From the NCBI RefSeq assembly GCF_002013465.1, contig NZ_MAFC01000005.1, positions 248,001 to 312,000 of the forward strand: a stretch of 64,000 bases of DNA. The letters run 5' to 3'. Position numbers and translations under genes: made by a program. Each line of letters opens with the position of its first letter. Within the stretch, counting starts at the first letter, position 1. The stretch comes from Mycobacterium sp. D16R12 (GTDB lineage: Bacteria; Actinomycetota; Actinomycetes; Mycobacteriales; Mycobacteriaceae). This document shows, piece by piece, positions 43,358 through 52,235 of the stretch. Under the pieces are notes generated by a model. That model had not been told where the DNA came from. It did no database searches and saw nothing but the letters and a program-made list of their open reading frames with translations.

Positions 43358-44167
43358 TCAACCGAATTCGACGACGGTCATTGCCGGCCTTATCCGGTCG
43401 GACAAGGGCAGGTCGTAGAACAGCGGTGTGGCCAGCCGAAGGAAGGCGCCGCGGCCGGGAGGCATCCGCACCTCGCGCACTGCGCGAACACCGTCGAGGG
43501 CCCGCAGCTCCCCGTATTGGTGGGCGGTGAACGAGAAGGGCATCGGCGGCACGGTGTAGTGCTCGCTCAGCTTCCAGCCGCGCCGCTGCGAGTACACGCT
43601 CATCAACCACGGGATGGTGTCAAAAACCATCCACCCGCCGGGGAAGCGTTTGGCACAGGCGGCGATGAGGTCAAACACCAGGTCGCGCTCGAGGTACATC
43701 AACAGCCCCTCCGCGGTGATCAGCACGCCGTTGGAGTCATCGACCTGATCCATCCAGGAGTGATCGAGCGCGGACTGTGCGATGTACCGGAGCCGATCCG
43801 ATGGCGGAAGCAGCTGCTGGCGCAGCCGCACGATGGGTTCCAGGTCGACGGACAACCAGGTCAGCTCGCCGTTGTCGATGCGCCAGAAGCTGGTCTGCAG
43901 CCCCTCGGCCAGCGCCACCACGGTGGCGCGCGGATGATCGGCCAGATACTCGTTGGAGACGTTGTCGAATGTCAACGCCCGCAGGGCAATTCCCTGGTGG
44001 GTGCGGCCGAAGTGCTGATAGTCGTAGTCCAGGCTGTCGCGCAGGACGATGGCCATCGGATCCTCGAGCACACCATCGGGCCGGTTCGCTTCGGTGGCTC
44101 GTTGGTTCAAGGTGATGAGCGCGGTTTCGGACACCCCGTCGAGGTGGCGGGCATCGATGGCAGCCAT
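43358..44167 (-). CDS. leucine-carboxyl-methyltransferase-family methyltransferase, copy 1
   Basis: 269 residues. SETALITLNQRATEANRPDGVLEDPMAIVL, motif I RATVVALAEGLQTSFWRI with EGLQTSFWR replacing the usual G-x-G, acidic LSVDLEPIVRLRQQLLP, and VLITAEGLLMYLERDLVFDLI. This fits the LCMT/TIGR00027-type SAM methyltransferases, abundant in mycobacteria. About half its residues match copy 2 at 44705. Substrate unknown, possibly a carboxylate. ATG 44167. Confidence 0.85.
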   Translation of the reverse strand: MAAIDARHLDGVSETALITLNQRATEANRPDGVLEDPMAIVLRDSLDYDYQHFGRTHQGIALRALTFDNVSNEYLADHPRATVVALAEGLQTSFWRIDNGELTWLSVDLEPIVRLRQQLLPPSDRLRYIAQSALDHSWMDQVDDSNGVLITAEGLLMYLERDLVFDLIAACAKRFPGGWMVFDTIPWLMSVYSQRRGWKLSEHYTVPPMPFSFTAHQYGELRALDGVRAVREVRMPPGRGAFLRLATPLFYDLPLSDRIRPAMTVVEFG

Positions 44168-44180
44168 GCACGCCACAGTA

Positions 44181-44702
44181 CTAGCGAATGAGCTTGTGCA
44201 GCGTTCTCAAATTTCGGGTGGTGGTCGTCGACTTGTATCGCTTCTTGCCGGTCGTCTTGCCGATAGGGCTGCCCAGGGTCTGCGACTTGGGCACCTGCCA
44301 ATACAGCACGCCATCACCTGCGGCGATGCGTTCGCTCTCGTCGAGCTCGCCGCCGAGGCCGGTCAGCTCGGTGAGCACCGCGGGGTCGCTGCAGAACATC
44401 ACATACGAATGCACGCCCTCGATCTCCGGCTCCCAGGGGAACGCCGCGATGATGTGGCCAATGGTGTCCAGGTCGTACACCAGCACCCAGGCCTCGTAGC
44501 CGAAGCGATCACCGAGTACCCGCTGCAGTCGTTCCTTGACCGCGGACGCGGATTCGGTTGAGTCCAACAGCACGTTTCCGCTGGCGAGAATTGTTGTCAC
44601 ACCGCTAAATCCGTCGGCTTCGAGAGCATCGCGGACCTCGGCCATCTTCATCGTGATGCCACCGACATTGACTCCGCGCAGCAAGGCGGCATATCTGGGC
44701 AC
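44181..44702 (-). CDS. DUF1697 family protein
   Basis: 173 residues. PRYAALLRGVNVGGITMKMAEVRDALEADGFSGVTTILASGNVLLDS is the diagnostic start (ALLRGVNVGG, SGNVLLDS), with the conserved GVLYWQVPKSQTLGSPIGKTTGKK end. Function unknown. It sits between two paralogous methyltransferases with gaps of 13 and 2 bases, so all three form one operon. Confidence 0.93.
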   Translation of the reverse strand: MPRYAALLRGVNVGGITMKMAEVRDALEADGFSGVTTILASGNVLLDSTESASAVKERLQRVLGDRFGYEAWVLVYDLDTIGHIIAAFPWEPEIEGVHSYVMFCSDPAVLTELTGLGGELDESERIAAGDGVLYWQVPKSQTLGSPIGKTTGKKRYKSTTTTRNLRTLHKLIR

Positions 44703-44704
44703 GT

Positions 44705-45553
44705 CTATCCGAACTGCAGCAGCGTCATGGAGGGGCGGGTCCGACGCAGAAACCCGCGATCAAGGCGCTTGGCGTTGACGAACTTCCAGATTCCACGCCC
44801 CGGATGCAGCGGTATATCGATGGCCGCCGTCACCCCCGGAACGGAGGTGAGCGTCTCGCCTTCATCGGGTGTCTGCGCGAACGGCATGGGTGGGGCCACG
44901 TAGCGATCCGACAACTTGAACCCCTGCAGGGTTCGCCTGCTGAACCAGTGCGGGATGTTGTCGAACATCATCTGTCCGCCGGGAAAACGCTTGGCGCAGG
45001 CCTCGATTAGCCCGAGTGATTCCTCCGGCTGCAGGTACATGAGCAGACCCTCGGCCGTGATGAATACGCCGCCTGATGCGTCCACCTGATCCATCCAGCT
45101 CAGGTCCAGGGCCGACTGTGCCAGCTCGACGATCCGATCGTTTTTGGGCAGCAGTTTGTTGCGTAACTCCATCACCGGTGGCAGATCAACGGAGTACCAC
45201 GTGAATTGAGCTGTGGATTCCGCGCCGCCCAACCGCCAGAAGCTGGTCTGCATGCCTTCTGCCAGCGCGACAACCGCTGCCCGGGGATGCGTCGCGAGAT
45301 ACACACGTGCCTGTGCGTCGAAGGCCAGGGCCCGCAGGCCATGGCTCTGCGACGGGCGGCCGAACTTGCGGTAGTCGTACTCGATGGCGTCGAAGAGTTC
45401 GGCGGCCAGTGGATCCTGAATCACGCCGTCCGGGCGTTTGGCCTCGGTGCCGCGGTTGTGCAGTGTCCACAGGGTGGTAGCCGAGACGCCCTCCAGGCTG
45501 TCTCCGCTGATCCGCGATGAGCCACCTGGGTAAAGGGCATCAGACTCGGTCAT
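44705..45553 (-). CDS. leucine-carboxyl-methyltransferase-family methyltransferase, copy 2
   Basis: 282 residues, paralogue of copy 1: LWTLHNRGTEAKRPDGVIQDPLAAELFDAIEYDYRKFGRPSQSHGLRAL, RAAVVALAEGMQTSFWRLGG, YSVDLPPVMELRNKLLPKNDR, SALDLSWMDQVDASGGVFITAEGLLMYL and CAKRFPGGQMMFDNIP align stepwise with copy 1. First gene of the three-gene operon. ATG 45553. Divergent from the DUF5302 gene with 60 bases between. Confidence 0.85.
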   Translation of the reverse strand: MTESDALYPGGSSRISGDSLEGVSATTLWTLHNRGTEAKRPDGVIQDPLAAELFDAIEYDYRKFGRPSQSHGLRALAFDAQARVYLATHPRAAVVALAEGMQTSFWRLGGAESTAQFTWYSVDLPPVMELRNKLLPKNDRIVELAQSALDLSWMDQVDASGGVFITAEGLLMYLQPEESLGLIEACAKRFPGGQMMFDNIPHWFSRRTLQGFKLSDRYVAPPMPFAQTPDEGETLTSVPGVTAAIDIPLHPGRGIWKFVNAKRLDRGFLRRTRPSMTLLQFG

Positions 45554-45613
45554 GAAGCTGATGCTAGTGAAATGGTGCGACGATCGGTCTGCCCCTTGGT
45601 TAGGCTGACGGGT

Positions 45614-45802
45614 ATGACCGATTCGAATGCGAGCGGCGACTCGGCCGCGGACGATGCCAAGCGCAGGTTCCGCGAGGCTCTTGACCGTAAGAACAACAAG
45701 GCCAACGCCGCCGCCGACAACAAGGACACCGCCAGCAAGCCGACCCATGCACATGGCCGGGCCGGCTCGCATCGCGAATTCCGTCGTAAGAGCGGTGGTT
45801 AG
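45614..45802 (+). CDS. DUF5302 small basic protein
   Basis: 62 residues: SGDSAADDAKRRFREALDRKNNKANAAADNK and the C-terminal GSHREFRRKSGG. DDAKRRFREALDRKN and the HREFRRKSG end define DUF5302, a small, probably disordered actinobacterial protein of unknown role. ATG 45614 follows GGCTGACGGGT. Its stop overlaps the acyltransferase stop by 4 bases. Confidence 0.9.
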   Translation: MTDSNASGDSAADDAKRRFREALDRKNNKANAAADNKDTASKPTHAHGRAGSHREFRRKSGG

Positions 45803-47100
45803 ACGCCCTTCTTGTCACTGGCCAGTGCCCGTGCGGTGATCAAGCCGGCCAAGACCACCACCCAGCACACGAGGCCAAACCCCTTGAGTCCCCAGACGAC
45901 TGAGGCCAGGGTGAACCCTCCGGCCGTCATCAGCGCTATCCCGACGGCCGCACTGCGCATGCCGGGGTACGTGACGTAGCCGCCGTCCCAGCCGGGCAGA
46001 GGGTTGTTTTCCAGCGGTCGCAGGGCCAGGAAGAGCCCGGTCACCAGGACGGCCATCGTCATCACCTGAAGTACCGACAGCACGACGAAATCCGGTGCCC
46101 CGGTGTTGTATCGGGGGAACCCGAGGAAATCGAACACCAGGTGCATGCCCAGCAGCGCGGGCATGTGCCAGAGGTACAGCGTCATCGCGCCCGAGTTGCC
46201 GATGGCCACGGCCCACCACACCCGAGGGCGCTGAGCCCATCGATTGATGGCGGGCATCGCCGCGATCGCGAGTGCGGACAGGATGATCGCGTGCCCGGCC
46301 AATACCAGCGAGGGCGGAATCATGTTCGGCACCTTCTGTCCGGCCACGCCGACCAGACTGATCGTGTACGGCCCGAACGTCACCAGCGCGATGTTGACCG
46401 CGAATACGGCTCCGGCCAGCATCAATGCCGCCTTCTGGGTGATCAGCTGCCGGCGGTACCCCACGCCCAAAACCGCCGGCAGCAGCCACACCACGAAGTT
46501 CACGTATCCGATGCCGGACGGCGCCCCGAGCCCGAGCCGCAGTACGTCGATCGCCGCGATACCCAGATAGATTCCGGCCAGCGCGGTGAACATGCTCCGT
46601 GTCGTCGTGATGCGGGCCAGCAGCGGAACCGCGGCCAGCACCAGCACATAGGCGCCGAGGAACCACAGCAGCTGGGTGCTCACACCGGCGACCGGTTCGT
46701 AGACGTGCAGCGGCAGGATCTGCCGAAGTATCAGCAGCGCCACCGCCCAGAAGCCCAGGTAGTAGAAGACCGGGCGGTACAGCCGGGTGCAGCGATGCAT
46801 GAGCCAGGACCCCCAGCTGGTGCCCGGCTTCCAGGAGCCGACGCTTGCCGCGACACCTGCGAAGAAGAACAGCGGCATGATCTGAAAAACCCAGGTCAAC
46901 GCCTGGAAAACGGGGCGGCCGTTGAGCAGGTTGCCCCACAGCAGCACGCCGTTGTCGATGGCACTGACCGCCATGATGGTGTGCCCGAGGACCACGCCGA
47001 CCAGCGACACGATCCGGATCACGTCGAGTGCTCGGTCGCGCGTTGTCGGAGTGGCGGCGCCCACCTCGTCGGCGGTGGGCAGGCCAAGAGTCATCGTCAT
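45799..47100 (-). CDS. acyltransferase-3 family membrane protein
   Basis: 433 residues, ten or more membrane helices. DRALDVIRIVSLVGVVLGHTIMAV corresponds to the family's R..D..R......V..HR/T region, then MPLFFFAGVAASVGSWKPGTSWGSWL and a late LYLWHMPALL. These proteins O-acylate sugars or lipids (OafA-like) in the cell envelope. The catalytic His is probably the one in VLGHT. Acceptor unknown. An inverted pair ACCTAGC (47103-47109) and GCTAGGT (47156-47162) flanks its upstream region. Confidence 0.87.
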   Translation of the reverse strand: MTMTLGLPTADEVGAATPTTRDRALDVIRIVSLVGVVLGHTIMAVSAIDNGVLLWGNLLNGRPVFQALTWVFQIMPLFFFAGVAASVGSWKPGTSWGSWLMHRCTRLYRPVFYYLGFWAVALLILRQILPLHVYEPVAGVSTQLLWFLGAYVLVLAAVPLLARITTTRSMFTALAGIYLGIAAIDVLRLGLGAPSGIGYVNFVVWLLPAVLGVGYRRQLITQKAALMLAGAVFAVNIALVTFGPYTISLVGVAGQKVPNMIPPSLVLAGHAIILSALAIAAMPAINRWAQRPRVWWAVAIGNSGAMTLYLWHMPALLGMHLVFDFLGFPRYNTGAPDFVVLSVLQVMTMAVLVTGLFLALRPLENNPLPGWDGGYVTYPGMRSAAVGIALMTAGGFTLASVVWGLKGFGLVCWVVVLAGLITARALASDKKGV

Positions 47101-47189
47101 GCACCTAGCGTCGCCGAGCGCCGATCACCGGCACAGCGCGTGGCTACGCGACCTTGCTAGGTAGTTTCCCCTGGGCCTCGGGAGTAGGA

Positions 47190-47648
47190 CTAGCCGCCGA
47201 GAGCGGCGATGAGGTCCTTGATCTTGGCGGCCTCGTCCTCGGTGACGGCTTCCTCGGATTCGACTGCCGTCAGGAATCCGACCTTCAGGCCGGCGCCGTT
47301 GGCGGTTTCCTGCGCGGTGAGCCGTGCGCGCCGGCGCGCGGTGTAGAGACGTTGGCCCAATGTCGCGCTGGGGCTGTTGGCCGCGTCCTTCATCAGATCG
47401 TCGTACCGATGGCGAACTCCGCTCAGCGCGACGATGACCGAGGGCGTCACGCGGCTGCGGCCGGCCGCCTTCGAGATCGCGCCTTCGAGCTTTCGCAACC
47501 CGCTGAGGACGACGCCAACGCGTTCGCCGTACTCGGGGTCAGTGGGCTCGGGCAGGGTGTCGATGGCAGAGGTGTACATGTGCACCGCCGCATCGACGAG
47601 GCTGACAATGACTGGGGCTTCGCCCTCATCCGGCACGACTTCAGGCAC
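47190..47648 (-). CDS. XRE-like helix-turn-helix protein
   Basis: 152 residues. N-terminal helical domain (VIVSLVDAAVHMYTSAIDTLPEPTDPEYGERVGVVLSGLRKLEGAISKAAG) of unknown type, then a short HTH: TLGQRLYTARRRARLTAQETANGAGLKVGFLTAVESEEAVTEDE, which has the Cro/C1 pattern R..R..A.LT..E.A...G. Probably a DNA-binding regulator; the target is unknown. GTG 47648 is chosen with GAAGGAG about 10 bases upstream. The 211 bases from here to the MFS stop show no further gene. Confidence 0.75.
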   Translation of the reverse strand: MPEVVPDEGEAPVIVSLVDAAVHMYTSAIDTLPEPTDPEYGERVGVVLSGLRKLEGAISKAAGRSRVTPSVIVALSGVRHRYDDLMKDAANSPSATLGQRLYTARRRARLTAQETANGAGLKVGFLTAVESEEAVTEDEAAKIKDLIAALGG

Positions 47649-47859
47649 GACCCATCGACTCCTTCTGAAAAGACCGGTAACGGCCCCGGAGTAGGCAGGG
47701 GCCGCCGACAACTTAGCGCCGATCCACGGCCCGGACAACCCTTATCAAATGAACGGTTTCTGGCCCGAGCGTCTAAGTGGAGTGTGTGAACTGTGCTGCG
47801 CTACCTATGGTTTCAGCACCGCAGCTGTGGTCATGGGGTGTAGCGGCAACAGATCTTGA

Positions 47860-49068
47860 TTAGCCGGTGGTCGCCGGCGGTGTGGATTCCGCCCGGTGTG
47901 GACGCTCTTGCCAGATGACCGCGATCAGGCACAGTGCCGCCAGGGCGGCCACCGCGAGCGCGAACGTGATCCCCGCGGTGCGTAGTCCCCATGCGTGGGC
48001 GGCCAGGCCCTCACCGATGACCGGCAGGGCGATTCCGACGTAGGCGACGACGAAGTAGCTGGAGGTCACCTCCGCGCGGTTGTCCTCCGGAGTGCGGTCG
48101 GCGATGGAGGCCAGACCGCGGCTGAAGCTGATGCCCTGTCCGATGCCCACCACCACCGCGCTGGCCAGGTACCAGGACAGTGACGAGGTGTGCAGGGCGA
48201 CCACCACGAGCAGCATCCCGGTCAGTAGGACTGCGCAGCCGATGATCAGCGCCCTGGCCGCCGGTACCTGCCGGACGAGAATCTGTGCCACACAAGAGGA
48301 TCCGAATGTGAGGAAGACGCTTGCCCCGGCGACTGCATGGTTGTCGATGCCGAGCACCCCGGACAGAAATCCAGGGGCCACCGCCGTGAAGGATCCGAGT
48401 GCCGCGAATCCCGCGAATCCCGCTGTTGCCGCAGCCGCGAATGTCGCACGGACCTGGGGAGGTAGCGAAAGACGTTGCACACCAAGTTTTCCGTGTCTCG
48501 GTGCGGTCTCCGGTGCCAAGAGCAGAGCCACTACGGCGATCGACACGAGACCGATATGAACGATGAATGCCAGATGCGTGGGCCAGGGTGCGTACTGAAC
48601 GAGGATGCCGGCCACCAGGGGCCCGAGTCCAAGGCCGCCGGTGTTGGCGATGGTGGCCACGGCGGCCGCTCGTCCCCGCCATTGTTCGGGTGCCGCCTCG
48701 ATGACGGCGACGGTAGCGGCGCCGGTGAAGAACCCTGCGGACAGCCCCGACACGATGCGTGCGATCAGCAGCAGCGGCACCGAGTCGACGAACAGGAAGA
48801 TGACCGAGCTAAGAATGGCGAATCCGGCTCCGGCCAGCAACAGGGGGCGACGACCCAGAACATCCGACCAGCCGCCGAACAGCAGCAGCGCGAACAGCAC
48901 GCCCGCCGCATAGGTGGCGTACACCACCGTCGTGGTGAGTACGGAAAAGTGCATCTGCTGCGAGTACAAGGCGTACATCGGGGTGGGCATCGTGGTGCCG
49001 ATCATGACTGCCGAAAAGCTGAACGCGAGCAGGATGAACGCGGCCGAACGGCGCAGACGGGCAATCAC
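47860..49068 (-). CDS. MFS transporter
   Basis: 402 residues, 12 helices. LLFGGWSDVLGRRPLLLAGA is the loop 2-3 motif, RIVSGLSAGFFTGAATVAVIEAAPEQWRGRAAAVAT is motif B/C, as in drug or sugar efflux DHA1 proteins. Ends in a short polar tail. Substrate unknown. It stands alone, downstream of the symporter operon on the same strand with a 44-base gap. Confidence 0.9.
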   Translation of the reverse strand: MIARLRRSAAFILLAFSFSAVMIGTTMPTPMYALYSQQMHFSVLTTTVVYATYAAGVLFALLLFGGWSDVLGRRPLLLAGAGFAILSSVIFLFVDSVPLLLIARIVSGLSAGFFTGAATVAVIEAAPEQWRGRAAAVATIANTGGLGLGPLVAGILVQYAPWPTHLAFIVHIGLVSIAVVALLLAPETAPRHGKLGVQRLSLPPQVRATFAAAATAGFAGFAALGSFTAVAPGFLSGVLGIDNHAVAGASVFLTFGSSCVAQILVRQVPAARALIIGCAVLLTGMLLVVVALHTSSLSWYLASAVVVGIGQGISFSRGLASIADRTPEDNRAEVTSSYFVVAYVGIALPVIGEGLAAHAWGLRTAGITFALAVAALAALCLIAVIWQERPHRAESTPPATTG

Positions 49069-49112
49069 AACCCAATGTAAGTCACGGGCGGGTCCGTCTC
49101 ATTCCGCCGGGA

Positions 49113-50747
49113 TCAATGGGCGATTGCCTTTTCCGCGCCGATGCCCGTCAGGGAACGCACCTCCATCTCCGCGTTCAACCCGGGGTCGCCCTTCTCGTGC
49201 GAGGTCAGCGTCCCGACGATGCCCAGCAGGAAGGCCAGGGGAATCGAGACGATGCCGGGATTGGCGAGCGGGAACCAGGCGAAGTCGGCGTCGGGGATCA
49301 TCGCCGTCTTCGCCCCGGAGACCGCAGGGGAGAAGACGATGAGCACGATGGTTGAGATCAACCCGCCGTACATGCTCCACAGCGCGCCGCGGGTGTTGAA
49401 TCGCGCCCAGTACAACGAGAACAGGATGGTCGGCAGATTGGCGGCGGCCGCAACCGCGAAGGCCAGTGCCACCAGGAACGCGACATTCTGCCCGTTGGCC
49501 AAGATGCCGAGCCCGATCGCGATGACGCCCAGTACTACCGCGGTGATCCGCGACACCCGGACCTGCTCTGCTTCAGAGACGTTGTGGCCCTTAATGACTG
49601 AGGCGTAGATGTCGTGTGCGAATGATGCCGATGCGGTGATCGTCAGTCCGGCGACCACCGCGAGAATGGTCGCGAAGGCCACCGCCGAGATGACGGCAAG
49701 CAGGATCACCCCACCCAGCTCGAAGGCCAACAGCGGTGCGGCCGAGTTCTGGCCACCGGCCGCCGCCAGGATGCGATCGGGGCCGACGAGGGCCGCGGCG
49801 CCGTAGCCCAGCGCCAGGGTGAACAGGTAGAAGGCGCCTATCAGTGCGATCGCCCACACCACCGATCGGCGGGCCTCCTTGGCGGTGGGCACGGTGTAGA
49901 AGCGCATCAGGACGTGGGGGAGCCCCGCGGTGCCCAGCACCAGTGCGAGTCCGAGCGACAGAAAGTTGATCTTTGATGTCAGCGAACCGCCGTACTGCGC
50001 GCCCGGGGCCAGAACATCGCGGGAGGCAACACCTTTGGTGTGGCTGTCGGAGACGGCGTGCTGTGCCGCGCCGAGAATGTCGGAGACGTTGAAACCGAAC
50101 TTGGCCAGCACGGCGGCCGTCATGAGCGCGGCGCCGGTGATCAACAACACCGCCTTGATGATTTGCACCCAGGTGGTGCCCTTCATGCCGCCCACCAGGA
50201 CGTAGACGATCATGAGCACGCCAACCACACCGATGACGATCGACTGACCCACTTTGCCGTGGATGTTGAGGAGGAGCGCCACCAAACCTCCTGCGCCCGC
50301 CATCTGCGCCAACAGATAGAACAGTGACACCGTCAACGTGGAGGTGGCCGCCGCCAGTCGTACCGGACGCTGCTTGAGTCGGAAGCTCAGCACATCGGCC
50401 ATGGTGAACTTTCCTGTGTTGCGCAGTAATTCGGCCACAAGGAGCAGAGCAACCAGCCAGGCCACCAGGAATCCGATGGAATACAGGAAGCCGTCATAGC
50501 CGTATACCGCGATGGCGCCGGCGATTCCGAGGAAGCTGGCGGCGGACAGGTAGTCCCCGGCAATGGCGATGCCGTTCTGCGGACCGGAGAAGGCGCGCCC
50601 GCCGGTGAAGAATCCCTCCGCGGTCTTGTTACTGCCGCTGGCGCGGATGACGAGGCAGAGGGTGACGGCGACGAAGGCGGTGAATATCGCGATGTTGGTG
50701 GCCGGATTGCCGACGGTCTCGGCCGCCAGTATCGATGGGGTGGTCAT
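49113..50747 (-). CDS. sodium:solute symporter (acetate permease type)
   Basis: 544 residues, 13-14 helices. SSS family signatures GFFTGGRAFSGPQNGIAIAGDYLSAASFLGIAGAIAVYGYDG and GLPHVLMRFYTVPTAKEARRSV are those of ActP/MctC-like monocarboxylate symporters taking up acetate, propionate or pyruvate. Its ATG overlaps the upstream DUF485 stop (ATGA), the usual yjcH-actP arrangement. Confidence 0.93.
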   Translation of the reverse strand: MTTPSILAAETVGNPATNIAIFTAFVAVTLCLVIRASGSNKTAEGFFTGGRAFSGPQNGIAIAGDYLSAASFLGIAGAIAVYGYDGFLYSIGFLVAWLVALLLVAELLRNTGKFTMADVLSFRLKQRPVRLAAATSTLTVSLFYLLAQMAGAGGLVALLLNIHGKVGQSIVIGVVGVLMIVYVLVGGMKGTTWVQIIKAVLLITGAALMTAAVLAKFGFNVSDILGAAQHAVSDSHTKGVASRDVLAPGAQYGGSLTSKINFLSLGLALVLGTAGLPHVLMRFYTVPTAKEARRSVVWAIALIGAFYLFTLALGYGAAALVGPDRILAAAGGQNSAAPLLAFELGGVILLAVISAVAFATILAVVAGLTITASASFAHDIYASVIKGHNVSEAEQVRVSRITAVVLGVIAIGLGILANGQNVAFLVALAFAVAAAANLPTILFSLYWARFNTRGALWSMYGGLISTIVLIVFSPAVSGAKTAMIPDADFAWFPLANPGIVSIPLAFLLGIVGTLTSHEKGDPGLNAEMEVRSLTGIGAEKAIAH

Positions 50748-51076
50748 GCCTGTTCCACCTCGGCACGAATGGCCGCGGCCCGCGGATCTAACTCGCGGTT
50801 GGCGAATCTGACGTAGAGGCCGGTGATGACGAACGTCGTGAGGAACTGGCCAAGGCCCAGCACGAGTCCGACGTTGATGTTGCCGAGGAGCTTGATCGCC
50901 ATGAAGTCGTGCGCGAATGCACCCAGCACCACATAGAGGCCGTACCACACGAGGAAGAACGCAGCCATGGGAAAGACGAAGCGACGCAATGTTTTCCGGA
51001 GTTCTTGAAATTCCGCGCTGCTCTGGATTTCCAGGGCGCGTTCGGCGGAGAGCTCGGTAGGATCGATAGCGGTCAA
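50744..51076 (-). CDS. DUF485 membrane protein, symporter partner
   Basis: 110 residues. EFQELRKTLRRFVFPMAAFFLVWYGLYVVLGAFAHDFMA and GLGQFLTTFVITGLYVRFANRELDPRAAAIR give the DUF485/YjcH two-helix pattern. Always found ahead of acetate-type SSS symporters; role unknown. The start is a TTG at 51076, 6 bases after AAGGAG, the best ribosome site; upstream codons in frame have none. Confidence 0.88.
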   Translation of the reverse strand: MTAIDPTELSAERALEIQSSAEFQELRKTLRRFVFPMAAFFLVWYGLYVVLGAFAHDFMAIKLLGNINVGLVLGLGQFLTTFVITGLYVRFANRELDPRAAAIRAEVEQA

Positions 51077-51162
51077 CGCTGGCTCCTTATGGATACCTGT
51101 CAGGGTGCTGGGAGAGCGTAATGAGGGCCAAGCCATGGCCGTGGGGTTTCTCGCGCTGGTTT

Positions 51163-51180
51163 GTCAGGTGTTCACCTGAC
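51163..51180. promoter_or_regulatory. 18-bp palindrome upstream of the symporter operon
   Basis: GTCAGGTG-TT-CACCTGAC is perfect, 87 bases before the DUF485 start and 27 bases downstream of the stop of the neighbouring ESX-like gene. It may be an operator for the symporter operon or part of a terminator; no T-run follows. Confidence 0.45.
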
Positions 51181-51206
51181 CGGCCTGGGGTCGAGGGACG
51201 CGGGGC

Positions 51207-52235
51207 TCACACGCTTCTGCGCGCCGACTCTTCCCCATACTGCTGGTTGACCGCGCGGAGGAACTTCTCCGCATCGGTGGGCTCGACCGGAGGCAAGTGG
51301 ATGGTTTCGCTGACGATGCCATCCGGAAGGCGCGGTTCGGAGCCGATGTCGGGAATGAAGTTCTTCAGGGCGCCATCGGTGAAGGGCACGCCGGATTTGA
51401 CCTGGTCGTTGGACACCAGGTCGAACGCCCGCGTCATCGCGTCGCGAGATTCCTCGGGTAGACCGGCCTTGATGGCGGCGATCTCGGTGGCGGATTTACC
51501 GTCGAAGGACTGCGCGAATTCGTACAGATACTGCAGCTGGTTGGACGGGATGGTGACACTCTTACCCGCGGCGAGGTCCTTGAGTTGCCGATCGTCCAGG
51601 AGCGATGCCGCGTTGACGCGGCTCAACACACTTTGGTCGCGCTGGCTGTCCGCCTGAAAGTGCTCCCCGTCCCGATTTCCCTGTGCGGAGGTCAGACCGC
51701 TGAAGGGATTGAACGAGGTCGCCAGCTCATCGCAAATGGCGTCGATCTGTTGCTGGGCTTCCAATTCGGCTGCCCACCACTTGTCGTAGGCCTTGCGCAT
51801 CATCCGGGTGAACTTCACGGCGTTCTGGTTCGCCTTCTCGATGACCTCCGCGCTGGTGTGGGGCTGCATGATCCAGCTGGCGGTGAGGTCTTCTGCCACG
51901 GTGTAGCCGTGATCGGTGGCCTCGTTGTACAGGTCAACTGCCTCGCGGCGATACTCGATCGACTGGAATTCCAAGGTGACCAAGGCCTTCGGGGCGTCAT
52001 CGAGTAGTACCTGGGTGGCCAGATAGATCGTCTTTTCATCGCTGGCCGCGGTGTCCTGGATCGCACGGGCGGTTTCACCGTCCCAGGGCAGGCCGCCCGG
52101 GCTGTCTATCGAATGCTTGTAGTCCTGGGCGCGGTGCTGCAATTCGGTGGCGGCGAGCATCGCCTGGCGCAACGGCACGATCGACTGTTCGGGATGGTTG
52201 GTCAGCAACCTTCTGGCCGAGTACTCCGACTTCAT
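51207..52235 (-). CDS. probable ESX-associated protein with WXG-like N-terminus
   Basis: 342 residues, no membrane segment or signal peptide. The first 170 residues are helical (VPLRQAMLAATELQHRAQDYKH, then GLPWDGETARAIQD, a W-x-G motif at a hairpin turn, and further long helices to EAQQQIDAICDEL). The C-terminal half reads LLDDRQLKDLAAGKSVTIPSNQLQYLYEFAQSFDGKSATEIAAIKAG, like mycobacterial proteins named 'TPR repeat region' that pair with EspC-like genes. ATG 52235 overlaps the stop of the 97-residue gene. Type VII secretion is inference from the layout. Confidence 0.65.
   Translation of the reverse strand: MKSEYSARRLLTNHPEQSIVPLRQAMLAATELQHRAQDYKHSIDSPGGLPWDGETARAIQDTAASDEKTIYLATQVLLDDAPKALVTLEFQSIEYRREAVDLYNEATDHGYTVAEDLTASWIMQPHTSAEVIEKANQNAVKFTRMMRKAYDKWWAAELEAQQQIDAICDELATSFNPFSGLTSAQGNRDGEHFQADSQRDQSVLSRVNAASLLDDRQLKDLAAGKSVTIPSNQLQYLYEFAQSFDGKSATEIAAIKAGLPEESRDAMTRAFDLVSNDQVKSGVPFTDGALKNFIPDIGSEPRLPDGIVSETIHLPPVEPTDAEKFLRAVNQQYGEESARRSV

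Noticed and set aside
47103..47162. inverted pair ACCTAGC/GCTAGGT as a terminator
   Set aside because: 46-base loop and no T-run; more likely chance or a pair of protein half-sites, so not listed as a feature.
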